From Rhizobium mesoamericanum STM3625 (GTDB lineage Bacteria > Pseudomonadota > Alphaproteobacteria > Rhizobiales > Rhizobiaceae), in the NCBI RefSeq assembly GCF_000312665.1, contig NZ_HF536773.1, positions 1,420,661 through 1,484,660 of the forward strand: DNA of 64,000 nucleotides. Direction: 5' to 3'. Position 1 is the first letter of the stretch. Each line of letters begins with the position of its first letter. The position numbers and the translations under genes were made by a program. The notes under the pieces are model-generated. The model did not search any database. It was not told the origin of the DNA and saw only the letters and a program-made list of their open reading frames with translations. Of the stretch, positions 34,748-43,108 are shown one piece after another.

Positions 34748-35764
34748 CTATTGGGCGTTCTTTACGAATTCGGTGGTATAGGTCTTTGACAGGTCGATCT
34801 GCTTGCCCTTGACGTTCTTGGAGAACTCCGAGAGTACGGCGAGGACCGTCTTTGGACCATCTTCCGGCATCACGCCGTCGGCCGTGAACATGCCCTTGCC
34901 CGCCTCGAGCGCCTTCACGTAGCCGTCCTTGTCACCGACATAAAAATCCTTCGGCATCTTCTCGGCGATCTCGGCGGCGGAATGGCTATTGATAAACTTC
35001 AAGGTCTTGACGAAGGCGTTTGCGAGCTTCTGCACCTCTTCCTTGTGCTCATCCACCCAGGCCGTCTCCATATAGAGAGAGGCGGCGGGATAGGTGCCTC
35101 CAAGGGCAGCACGTGTGGTCTCCACCGTGCGCAGATCCACGAGCACGCGGGCCTCACCAGTCTTCACGAGACGCGAGATGGTAGGCTCGGTCGTCATGCC
35201 GGCCTGGATCTGGTCCTGCTGCATGGCAGCAATGAATGTCGCCCCGGCACCCGCCGGCACAGTGACCATGTCGCCGCCGGAAAGGCCGGCCTTGGATGCC
35301 ATGTAGAGGGTCAGGAAGTTTGTAGAGGAGCCGAGCCCCGTCACGCCGAGGTTCTTGCCCTTGAGGTCGGCAAGGCTTTTCACGTCGGGATACTTGTTGG
35401 AAACGACTTCCACTTCGCCCGGCGCCTGACTGAACTGGACGACAGACTGCACAAACTTGCCCTTGGCCTGAAGGTCGACACAGTGATCATAGAAGCCGAC
35501 AACACCCTGCACCGCACCGGCGAGAAGCTGGTTTTCGGCGTCAACGCCCGCGGCCTCGTTGAGCAATTCGACATCGAGCCCTTCATCTTTGAAGTAGCCT
35601 AATGCTTCGGTCAGCTTGGCCGGCAGATAGATCTGCTTTTCGTAGCCGCCGACCATGATCGTGATTTTTTCGGATGCGCCAGCAAGTGAGGTGGTGGCAA
35701 GAAGCCCGGCAATGGCCAGAGCGGACATGGAAAAGGCGCGCACGAAATTGCGATGAAAACGCAT
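34748..35764 (-). CDS. NMT1/SsuA-like periplasmic binding protein
   Basis: Binding protein of 338 residues with a Sec signal peptide (FSMSALAIAGLLATTSLAGA). The mature part begins KITIMVGGYEKQIYLPAKLT and contains GYFKDEGLDVELLNEAAGVD and LADLKGKNLGVTGLGSSTNF, typical of the NMT1/THI5-like fold that binds sulfonates, nitrate, or formylaminopyrimidine/HMP. It stands 214 bases downstream of thiD and is not under an obvious second riboswitch. Uptake of a thiamine pyrimidine precursor is attractive given the location, but aliphatic or aromatic sulfonate uptake fits equally well on sequence. Confidence 0.88.
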   Translation of the reverse strand: MRFHRNFVRAFSMSALAIAGLLATTSLAGASEKITIMVGGYEKQIYLPAKLTEALGYFKDEGLDVELLNEAAGVDAENQLLAGAVQGVVGFYDHCVDLQAKGKFVQSVVQFSQAPGEVEVVSNKYPDVKSLADLKGKNLGVTGLGSSTNFLTLYMASKAGLSGGDMVTVPAGAGATFIAAMQQDQIQAGMTTEPTISRLVKTGEARVLVDLRTVETTRAALGGTYPAASLYMETAWVDEHKEEVQKLANAFVKTLKFINSHSAAEIAEKMPKDFYVGDKDGYVKALEAGKGMFTADGVMPEDGPKTVLAVLSEFSKNVKGKQIDLSKTYTTEFVKNAQ

Positions 35765-35978
35765 GAGATCCTCCCTATTGAGCAGAGCACCGGCGTAACG
35801 CTCTCCAAACGCATATCTACCCGGTGCGTAGGAAACGGTTTAGCAGCCCGAGCTTTCAGTCAGCTTTCAGCGCCGCAGTATTTTCGTCGCTGGGTCGCTA
35901 AATAGGTCGCGGGCCCTGCCGGACATCGACTTTGCCAATGCGTTACCATTTGCGACGGACACCGTTCGGCCTTGGTTG

Positions 35979-36809
35979 TTACCTCTGCTCTTCGGTTTCG
36001 CACGCTGCCATCTGCCAAAGCTCATGAAAATGTTGAACCGGCCCATGACCGGAGCCCACGCTTAACGTGTCTGCCCGGGCAACGGCCAGCGCAAGGTAAG
36101 CCTTTGCATCCGCCACGGCCACCGGCAGCTCAGCACCCTTTGCAAGTTCAGCTGCAAGCGCACTCGAGAGTGTGCAGCCGGTACCATGCGTATTGGCCGT
36201 TGGTACCCGCCTCGCCTCGAACCAAGTCAACCCCGAGGCTGTCGCCAGGACGTCGGGGCTTGCGTTGCCAGACAGATGGCCACCTTTAACAAGCACCGCC
36301 TTAGGGCCCAAGACACGCAAGCTTTGCGCCTGCTCAGCCATTTCCGCGCGGGTCCCGGCCGTTGGTCCATTAAGGAGTGCTGCAGCTTCCGGAAGATTGG
36401 GGGTGAGCAGCGTCGCAAGCGGCAGCAGGCGCCGGGTGAGGACCTCAACCGCTGACAGATCGAGGAGGGCAGCCCCACCCTTGGCCACCATGACCGGATC
36501 GAGGACGATCGGGATATTTTGGTGAGGTTCGATCGCCCCAGCGACGGCCTCGGCAATTTCAGCGTTGGCGATCATGCCGATCTTGATCGCGTCAACACGT
36601 ATATCGGCGAACACCGCTCTGATCTGGTCGGCAACGAAAGCCCCGGGAACCAGCTGCACGCCGGAAACACCCTGCGTGTTTTGCGCCGTCAATGCGGTCA
36701 GGACTGCCATGCCGTAGACGCCCCGAGCAGAGAATGCCTTCAAGTCGGCCTGAATTCCGGCGCCGCCCGAGGGATCGGAACCGGCAATGGAGAGGACGTT
36801 GCGGATCAT
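35979..36809 (-). CDS. thiD: Hydroxymethylpyrimidine/phosphomethylpyrimidine kinase
   Basis: ThiD phosphorylates HMP to HMP-P and then HMP-PP in thiamine synthesis and salvage. The 276-residue protein starts MIRNVLSIAGSDPSGGAGIQ, the family signature, with GVYGMAVLTALTAQNTQGVS, DPVMVAKGGAALL and the C-terminal anion-hole region TANTHGTGCTLSSALAAELA. The start overlaps the thiE stop (ATGA). Third gene of riboswitch-controlled thiMED. It has no fused ThiE domain. Confidence 0.95.
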   Translation of the reverse strand: MIRNVLSIAGSDPSGGAGIQADLKAFSARGVYGMAVLTALTAQNTQGVSGVQLVPGAFVADQIRAVFADIRVDAIKIGMIANAEIAEAVAGAIEPHQNIPIVLDPVMVAKGGAALLDLSAVEVLTRRLLPLATLLTPNLPEAAALLNGPTAGTRAEMAEQAQSLRVLGPKAVLVKGGHLSGNASPDVLATASGLTWFEARRVPTANTHGTGCTLSSALAAELAKGAELPVAVADAKAYLALAVARADTLSVGSGHGPVQHFHELWQMAACETEEQR

Positions 36810-37441
36810 CGATGAACCTTTCCGATGCTTTCAGCCAGGGCGCGGGTGGCCGCCTTTGGGTCAGGCATGCCGCAGATCGCGGAGACGACGGCAAGACCGT
36901 TTGCACCAGCCGCAAAGACATCCCCGACATGGTCCGCTTTCAAGCCACCGATCGCGACTGCGGGAACGGGGCAAATCCGCACCAGGCGAGCAAGTCCATC
37001 AAAACCGATAGGCAGCTTGTGGTCCGCCTTCGTCGGCGTTGCGAACACAGGGCCGACCCCGGCATAATCAACGATTGCCGGATCGATCGCCGCGGCCAAA
37101 GGCTCGGTCTCAACAGAAAGCCCAAGGACCATGTCGCGCCCAATTAGGGCGCGGGCAGTCAATGCATCCATATCTTCTTGTCCAATGTGCAGTCCATCGG
37201 CACCAATTGCGATCGCAGCCGCCACGTCGTCGTTGACGATGAGCCGTGCGCGGGTACCAGCCAAGGCTGCCTTGAGGACTCGCCCGGTCTCGATCATTCG
37301 GGCCGTGTCCGCACCCTTGTCCCGCAGTTGCACGACCGTCGCCCCGCCTGCGACCGCGGCACGCGCGGTCTCCACCATCCCGACGGCAGCACAAAGGTGA
37401 GGATCAAGGACGAGGTATAGAGAAAGATCGAGGTATCTCAT
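36806..37441 (-). CDS. thiE: Thiamine phosphate synthase
   Basis: ThiE joins HMP-PP and thiazole phosphate to thiamine phosphate. The 211-residue TIM-barrel protein has LYLVLDPHLC at the start, VVQLRDKGADTARMIETG, LIVNDDVAAAIAIGADGLHI with GQEDM, YAGVGPVFATPTKADH and VAIGGLKADHVGDVFAAGAN. These cover the pyrophosphate- and Mg-binding positions. The start MRYLDLSLYL at 37441 overlaps the thiM stop (ATGA). This salvage-type operon lacks thiC, thiO, thiG and thiS within the window. Confidence 0.95.
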   Translation of the reverse strand: MRYLDLSLYLVLDPHLCAAVGMVETARAAVAGGATVVQLRDKGADTARMIETGRVLKAALAGTRARLIVNDDVAAAIAIGADGLHIGQEDMDALTARALIGRDMVLGLSVETEPLAAAIDPAIVDYAGVGPVFATPTKADHKLPIGFDGLARLVRICPVPAVAIGGLKADHVGDVFAAGANGLAVVSAICGMPDPKAATRALAESIGKVHR

Positions 37442-38241
37442 GCAGCAAACACCCTGACATTGCGATCGAGCGCTAAGGCGTCGAGCGCAGCAAGCGCATC
37501 GAGAAACCGCCAAGAAAACGAGCCCGGGCCGTCCGCCCCATTGGCAGCAAACTCACCCGCGACAGCAAAGGTCGCAAGTGCCGCAACTGTCGCGTCAAAC
37601 GGTTGCTCCGGCCGAACCGCCGCGAAGGCTCCTACAAGGCAGGTCAGGGAGCAGCCAAGCGCGGTTACCCGCGGCATCCATTCGCAACCACCCTCAACCC
37701 GGACCGCCCGTTCACCGTCGGTGACGAAATCAACGACGCCGGTCACCGCGACAGTCGCGCCGTGCACCCTTGCGAGCAGCCGTGCGGATTCTTCGGCCTG
37801 CTCGACGCCGTCGCGGCTATCCACACCCTGACCGCGGCTTACGCCGCCGGCAAGGGCAATGATTTCGGAGGCATTGCCGCGAATGATGGTGGGACCAAGT
37901 TCCAGCAGCCGATCCACAGCCGCACGACGAAAGCCGGTGGCGTAGTGGGCGACAGGATCGAGGACCCATGGTTTTCCCGACTGACCGGCAGCGACGGCCG
38001 CCGCTTCCATGCCGCGCAACCAGCCTGACGAAAGCGTACCGATGTTGATCGTCAGCGCGCCGGCGATTGCGGCAAATTCGCCAGCCTCCTCTTCTGCATG
38101 CACCATGGCGGGGGAAGCACCAGCCGCCAGAAGCACATTGGCCGCGATATTCATGGCGACGAAGTTGGTGATGCAATGGACGAGCGGCGGTTGCGCGCGC
38201 AGTTGGCTGAGCAACGTTCCAGGTGAGGCTTGATCTCGCAT
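37438..38241 (-). CDS. thiM: Hydroxyethylthiazole kinase
   Basis: ThiM phosphorylates the thiazole alcohol in thiamine salvage. The 267-residue protein carries VHCITNFVAMNIAANVLLAA, GASPAMVHAEEEAGEF, WVLDPVAHYATGFRRAAVDR, IRGNASEIIALAGG and the catalytic cysteine region VTALGCSLTCLVGAFAAV. First gene of thiMED, with the TPP riboswitch 63 bases upstream of its ATG. One TPP-sensing leader therefore controls all three genes. Confidence 0.95.
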   Translation of the reverse strand: MRDQASPGTLLSQLRAQPPLVHCITNFVAMNIAANVLLAAGASPAMVHAEEEAGEFAAIAGALTINIGTLSSGWLRGMEAAAVAAGQSGKPWVLDPVAHYATGFRRAAVDRLLELGPTIIRGNASEIIALAGGVSRGQGVDSRDGVEQAEESARLLARVHGATVAVTGVVDFVTDGERAVRVEGGCEWMPRVTALGCSLTCLVGAFAAVRPEQPFDATVAALATFAVAGEFAANGADGPGSFSWRFLDALAALDALALDRNVRVFAA

Positions 38242-38284
38242 CGTGCGCCTTTCGAGCGGGGAGGAAAAACGCAGGGACCACCGA

Positions 38285-38311
38285 GGAGGCAGGGAGCCCG
38301 AGCGACTCCCT
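38285..38311 (-). promoter_or_regulatory. Candidate riboswitch expression platform hairpin
   Basis: In the leader RNA AGGGAG (38311-38306), part of the riboswitch P1 stem, can pair with CUCCCU (38296-38291) across a 9-base loop, and GCCTCC beyond can extend it imperfectly. The two pairings are mutually exclusive. No T-run follows at once (TTTTT comes about 20 bases later at 38266-38270), so control could be at translation or transcription. Confidence 0.5.
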
Positions 38312-38381
38312 CCGCCGGCATTATCCGGTTCAGGTTCAAAGGGTGCTTCTCAGCCCCCCCAATTAGGAGGGCGCCCCTGTC
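38304..38381 (-). promoter_or_regulatory. TPP riboswitch (THI element)
   Basis: The minus strand reads the conserved thi-box: GGGGCGCC, GGGCTGAGA, ACCC, then CCTGAACCGGATAATGCC and GGAGGGAGTC. The P1 ends pair as GAC (38381-38379) with GTC (38306-38304). All core elements for pyrimidine and pyrophosphate recognition are there. It lies directly upstream of thiM. The 3-prime P1 strand (38313-38306) can alternatively pair with CTCCCT at 38296-38291, a likely expression platform. Confidence 0.95.
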
Positions 38382-38745
38382 TCTCATTGCCTTCTTGTCG
38401 CAGAGAAGCAGGCGCCTGTCATCCATTAAAATGGACGCCTCCAACGCGTTCCTGCTATAGACCCACGAGGGCTCGAGCAGTGAGCAGCTGAGCTACCGGC
38501 AAGGGGCACCATGCAAACTCCCTTCGCCTCAGGCTCCTTGATTTAGCTCTCGCCGGCGAACATTAACCGCTTTCTATCCGTCGAACGCATCAACTCAGCG
38601 CTGGGACGCAGCGCAAGCGCTAAGAGCGATCGCGAAAACGGCAATAAGACTGCGGAAGCAACGGATTCCGCCAAATTTTCAAAGTCGAGCCGGAAAACTA
38701 CATAACTCAGAAGACTGCATAACGGGTTGCGCGGTCGGATGATCT
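38382..38745. other. Intergenic region between thi leader and putR
   Basis: About 360 bases that should contain the promoter of the thi operon and the end of putR. Short open stretches occur but none has a start signal or motif. I see no repeat or RNA gene here. Confidence 0.45.
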
Positions 38746-39219
38746 TCAGACGCCGCTTTCCTTTACGGCTTCCATGGCCACGAAAGTCGACGTACTGGCA
38801 ACGAAAGGAAGGCTCGAGATCTTCTCACCGAGCACCAACCGGTAATTGGCAATATCTGACGTGCGAATCTTCAAAAGGTAGTCGAAAGCACCGGCGATCA
38901 TGTGGCACTCTTCCACCTCCTGCAGCTTGCGCGCGGCGATGTTGAAAGCCTTCAGCGCGTGCTCACGCGTGTCAGAGAGTTTTACCTCGGTGAATGCAAC
39001 GTGATTCTTGCCCAGTTTTTTCACATCGACGATTGCGCGAAATCCAAGAATATAGCCATCTTCGATCAACCGCTTTAGTCTGACCTGGCAGGGCGTATTG
39101 GAAAGGCCCACTTTTTTGGCAAGGTCGGTGATCGACATGCGACCGTCGGCGACAAGCGCCTCGATGATCTTATGGTCGAACTGGTCAATTTCCCTGGCAT
39201 TTGTTGCGATGCTCACCAT
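38746..39219 (-). CDS. putR: Lrp/AsnC-type regulator of proline catabolism
   Basis: Lrp-family regulator of 157 residues with HTH FDHKIIEALVADGRMSITDL then AKKVGLSNTPCQVRLKRL, and a C-terminal effector domain with GFRAIVDVKKLG and HMIAGAFDYLLKIRTSDI. It is divergent from putA with 118 bases between. In Agrobacterium and Rhizobium the divergent Lrp-like PutR activates putA in response to proline. The gene symbol rests on that arrangement plus the close family resemblance. Confidence 0.88.
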   Translation of the reverse strand: MVSIATNAREIDQFDHKIIEALVADGRMSITDLAKKVGLSNTPCQVRLKRLIEDGYILGFRAIVDVKKLGKNHVAFTEVKLSDTREHALKAFNIAARKLQEVEECHMIAGAFDYLLKIRTSDIANYRLVLGEKISSLPFVASTSTFVAMEAVKESGV

Positions 39220-39235
39220 ATTCCCTCAAACGTCT

Positions 39236-39257
39236 ACTATAATTAGGCGATTATAGT
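39236..39257. promoter_or_regulatory. Putative PutR operator
   Basis: Perfect inverted repeat ACTATAAT (39236-39243) and ATTATAGT (39250-39257) with a 6-base spacer, AT-rich in GC-rich surroundings. It lies 17 bases before the putR start and 80 bases before putA. Size and AT-richness suit an Lrp-type dimer. Confidence 0.6.
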
Positions 39258-39337
39258 TCATTCGGCCCATTTTCAAGTGAAATCACCTTTCTGCGAACTG
39301 CTATGTTTTGTTCACAATCCCGACCTGGAGCAAAGAC

Positions 39338-42300
39338 ATGACAATCCCCCGCGATACGGTGGCGAATAAGACCGGTGACACGCAGCCTGGCGGGGTAAAT
39401 CCGTTCGACGGGTTTGCACCGGCAGTCCGGCCGCAAAGCGATTTGCGGCGTGCCATTACGGCGGCTTACCGCACGCCGGAGACCGTCTGCGTCCCACATC
39501 TCCTTGAGGCCGCCACGCTTCCGGAGAAGGTCAGACTGGGTGCGGCAAACACCGCTCGCAAGCTAATTGAGGCGCTCCGCGCCAAACACAAGGGCACTGG
39601 CGTCGAAGGGCTTGTTCACGAATATTCCCTTTCAAGCCAGGAAGGCGTTGCACTCATGTGTCTCGCCGAAGCTTTGCTACGCATTCCCGATACGGCGACA
39701 CGCGATGCCCTGATCCGCGACAAGATCGCTGAAGGGGATTGGAAGTCTCATCTCGGCGGTGGCCGCTCACTCTTCGTTAACGCAGCAACCTGGGGACTTG
39801 TGGTGACCGGCAAGCTCACCGCGACGGTCAATGATCGCAACCTCTCGGCAGCACTGACCCGCCTGATTGCACGATGCGGCGAGCCTGTCATCCGCCGCGG
39901 CGTCGACATGGCTATGCGCATGATGGGCGAGCAATTCGTCACGGGCGAGACAATCGATGAGGCGCTCCAGCGAGCAAAACCGCTGGAACAGCGCGGTTTC
40001 CGCTACTCCTATGACATGCTCGGCGAGGCAGCGACGACATCGGCAGACGCTGAGCGGTATTACAGGGATTATGAAGCTGCGATCCACGCTATCGGCAAAG
40101 CCTCCGACCGGCGTGGCATCTATGAAGGTCCAGGCATTTCGATCAAGCTTTCGGCCTTGCATCCCCGCTATTCAAGAGCTCAGAGCGCGCGCGTGATGGG
40201 CGAGCTGTTGCCGAAGGTCAAGGCACTTGCATTGATTGCCAAGTCCTATGACATCGGCCTCAACATCGATGCCGAGGAAGCCGATCGGCTTGAGCTGTCG
40301 CTGGATATCTTCGAGACGCTATGCCTCGATGAGGACCTTGCGGGCTGGAATGGTATGGGTTTCGTCGTCCAGGCCTACGGCAAGCGTTGCCCGTTCGTGC
40401 TCGATTTCATTATCGATCTTGCTCGCCGCGCCGGTCGCCGCATCATGGTTCGCCTCGTCAAGGGCGCCTACTGGGATGCCGAAATCAAACGCGCACAGCT
40501 CGATGGTCTAGAAGACTTCCCGGTCTTTACCCGCAAGATCTATACCGACGTTTCCTACATTGCCTGCGCCAAGAAGTTGCTGGCGGCGACCGACGCCGTC
40601 TTCCCCCAATTTGCGACCCACAACGCGCAGACGCTCGCCACCATCTACCACGCGGCTGGTTCGGACTATTATGTCGGCAAGTACGAGTTCCAGTGCCTGC
40701 ACGGCATGGGAGAGCCGTTGTACGACGAGGTTGTCGGCCGACAGAACCTCAATCGTCCGTGCCGCATCTACGCTCCCGTCGGCACCCATGAAACCCTGCT
40801 TGCCTATCTAGTTCGCCGCCTTCTGGAAAACGGCGCCAACTCCTCCTTCGTCAATCGGATTGCCGACCCCAATGTCTCGGTCGACGAACTCGTTGCCGAC
40901 CCTGTCGAGACAGTCGCCAAGATGCAGGTACCCGGCCAGAAGCATGACAAGATTGCGCTTCCCTCCGACCTGTACGGCCAGCGCCGCAACTCTGCCGGTC
41001 TTGATATCTCCAATGAGATCACCCTACAGGCGCTGACAGAAACACTGAAGGCGAGCGCCACGGTCCTGTGGACGGCCGCGCCAACCAGCCAAACCGCTGT
41101 AGCGCCAGCGGCCCGCGACGTCTTCAACCCGGCCGACCACCGAGACGTTGTCGGCACCGTGCGTGAAGCAACCGCAGAAGAGGCTGCGGCGGCCGCGGTG
41201 ATCGCACTGAAGGCCGCGCCCTCCTGGGCATCGGCATCGCCGACTGAAAGGGCCGCACTGCTCGAACGCGCTGCCGACATCATGCAGGCAAAAATGGAAA
41301 CCTTGCTCGGCCTCATTATCCGCGAAGCGGGCAAATCGCTGCTGAACGCGATCGCCGAGGTGCGCGAGGCCATTGACTTTCTACGCTACTATGCTGAGCA
41401 GACCCGCCGTACGCTGGGGCCATTGCATGCCCCACTCGGACCGATCGTCTGCATCAGTCCCTGGAACTTCCCGCTTGCAATTTTTACTGGGCAGGTCGCT
41501 GCGGCGCTTGTCGCCGGCAACCCGGTACTTGCCAAGCCAGCAGAAGAAACCCCGCTGATTGCCGCCGAGGCGGTTCGTATCCTTCATGAAGCTGGTATTC
41601 CCACCGACGTCGTACAGCTCGTTCCCGGGGACGGAAGGGTAGGGGCCGCCCTGGTCGCAGCGCCAGAAGCCGCCGCCGTTATGTTCACCGGCTCAACTGA
41701 GGTCGCCCGCCTCATCCAGGCAGAACTTGCAAAGCGCCTGTCGAAGGACAACAAACCAATCCCCTTGATTGCCGAAACCGGGGGGCAGAATGCCATGATC
41801 GTCGACTCGTCGGCGCTCGCCGAACAGGTCGTTGGTGACGTGATCGCCTCGGCCTTCGACAGCGCCGGACAGCGTTGCTCGGCGCTCCGCATCCTGTGCC
41901 TGCAGGAAGACGTCGCCGATCGCACCCTATCCATGTTGAAGGGCGCGCTGCGCGAGCTTTCGATCGCCAATACCAACCGGTTGGCTTCCGACATTGGCCC
42001 GGTGATCACCACTGAAGCCAAGAATATCATCGAGGCCCACGTGGCCGTCATGGCCAGCGCCGGCTGCGCGATCGAGCGCGTTGACTTGCCGGAGGCGACC
42101 AAGAACGGAACCTTCGTGGCACCGACCATCATCGAGATCAACAGCATCTCGGAGCTCAAGCGCGAGGTTTTCGGCCCCGTTCTGCACGTCATCCGGTGGC
42201 GACGCCAGGACCTCAGCCGCCTGATCGACGAAATTAATGCGACCGGTTACGGCCTCACCTTCGGCCTCCACACGCGCCTCGACGAAACGATCGCGAATGT

Positions 42301-43042
42301 CACGTCACAGGTGAAGGCTGGCAACCTCTACGTAAACCGCAATATCATCGGCGCCGTTGTCGGGGTCCAACCCTTCGGCGGCCGTGGTTTGTCCGGCACC
42401 GGTCCCAAGGCGGGCGGACCGCTTTATCTTGGGCGGTTGGTCACGAGGCCGCCGATTCCGCCGCAGCATAGCTCCGTCTACAGCGACCCTGCTCTTTCCG
42501 ACTTTGCGAAATGGCTGGATCAGCAGGGCCTTCCTGAGGATGCGGAAATGGCGCGCCATCTCGGCAGCCAGTCTGCACTGGGGCTAGAAGTCGAACTGCC
42601 AGGCCCCGTCGGCGAACGCAATCTCTATGCGCTTCATTCCCGCGGCGCGATCCTCTGCGCTCCGGCGTCGCGAACCGGCCTCATTCGCCAGGTCTCCGCA
42701 GTGCTCGCCACCGGAAACAGCGCTGTCATTGATGGCGAAGACAGCCTTCGCTCGATGCTGAAAGGCGTTCCCGCCAGTGTCGCCCAGCGCATTTCCTGGC
42801 AGGCGGCATCCACGGCGCCAAAGGCAGGCGCATTGATCGAAGGCAACGCCGACCGCGTCTTAGCGATGCTGGCAAAAGTCGCCGCGTTGCCGGGCCCGCT
42901 GCTACTTACTCAGTGCGCCTCAAGCGAAGAGCTCGAGGCCAATCCGGATGCTTACTGCCTCAACTGGCTTCTGGAGGAAGTGTCGACCTCCATCAACACC
43001 GCGGCAGCGGGCGGAAATGCCAGCCTGATGTCAATAGGATAG
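39338..43042 (+). CDS. putA: Bifunctional proline dehydrogenase / P5C dehydrogenase
   Basis: PutA oxidises proline to glutamate via pyrroline-5-carboxylate. The 1234-residue protein has a proline dehydrogenase TIM barrel (about residues 150-480, with KLSALHPRYSRAQ, VRLVKGAYWDAEIKRAQLDG and FATHNAQTLATIYH) and an aldehyde dehydrogenase domain (about 600-1050, with ISPWNFPLAIFTGQVAAALV, glutamate in LIAETGGQNAMIV and catalytic cysteine in DSAGQRCSALRI). A C-terminal domain of about 170 residues follows. There is no N-terminal ribbon-helix-helix, so it is not its own repressor; PutR does that job. The ATG at 39338 has GGAG upstream and is preferred to 39308. Confidence 0.95.
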   Translation: MTIPRDTVANKTGDTQPGGVNPFDGFAPAVRPQSDLRRAITAAYRTPETVCVPHLLEAATLPEKVRLGAANTARKLIEALRAKHKGTGVEGLVHEYSLSSQEGVALMCLAEALLRIPDTATRDALIRDKIAEGDWKSHLGGGRSLFVNAATWGLVVTGKLTATVNDRNLSAALTRLIARCGEPVIRRGVDMAMRMMGEQFVTGETIDEALQRAKPLEQRGFRYSYDMLGEAATTSADAERYYRDYEAAIHAIGKASDRRGIYEGPGISIKLSALHPRYSRAQSARVMGELLPKVKALALIAKSYDIGLNIDAEEADRLELSLDIFETLCLDEDLAGWNGMGFVVQAYGKRCPFVLDFIIDLARRAGRRIMVRLVKGAYWDAEIKRAQLDGLEDFPVFTRKIYTDVSYIACAKKLLAATDAVFPQFATHNAQTLATIYHAAGSDYYVGKYEFQCLHGMGEPLYDEVVGRQNLNRPCRIYAPVGTHETLLAYLVRRLLENGANSSFVNRIADPNVSVDELVADPVETVAKMQVPGQKHDKIALPSDLYGQRRNSAGLDISNEITLQALTETLKASATVLWTAAPTSQTAVAPAARDVFNPADHRDVVGTVREATAEEAAAAAVIALKAAPSWASASPTERAALLERAADIMQAKMETLLGLIIREAGKSLLNAIAEVREAIDFLRYYAEQTRRTLGPLHAPLGPIVCISPWNFPLAIFTGQVAAALVAGNPVLAKPAEETPLIAAEAVRILHEAGIPTDVVQLVPGDGRVGAALVAAPEAAAVMFTGSTEVARLIQAELAKRLSKDNKPIPLIAETGGQNAMIVDSSALAEQVVGDVIASAFDSAGQRCSALRILCLQEDVADRTLSMLKGALRELSIANTNRLASDIGPVITTEAKNIIEAHVAVMASAGCAIERVDLPEATKNGTFVAPTIIEINSISELKREVFGPVLHVIRWRRQDLSRLIDEINATGYGLTFGLHTRLDETIANVTSQVKAGNLYVNRNIIGAVVGVQPFGGRGLSGTGPKAGGPLYLGRLVTRPPIPPQHSSVYSDPALSDFAKWLDQQGLPEDAEMARHLGSQSALGLEVELPGPVGERNLYALHSRGAILCAPASRTGLIRQVSAVLATGNSAVIDGEDSLRSMLKGVPASVAQRISWQAASTAPKAGALIEGNADRVLAMLAKVAALPGPLLLTQCASSEELEANPDAYCLNWLLEEVSTSINTAAAGGNASLMSIG

Positions 43043-43108
43043 GCGCAAGCGTCACCTTGTTTCAGCCGGCACCGTCGTCTGGCTTTCACAGGCAACGTCA
43101 ATACCTTG

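Noticed and set aside
35855..35880. Tandem AGCTTTCAG repeat upstream of the NMT1-type binding protein as a regulatory array
   Set aside because: Only two imperfect units. No symmetry and no known site.
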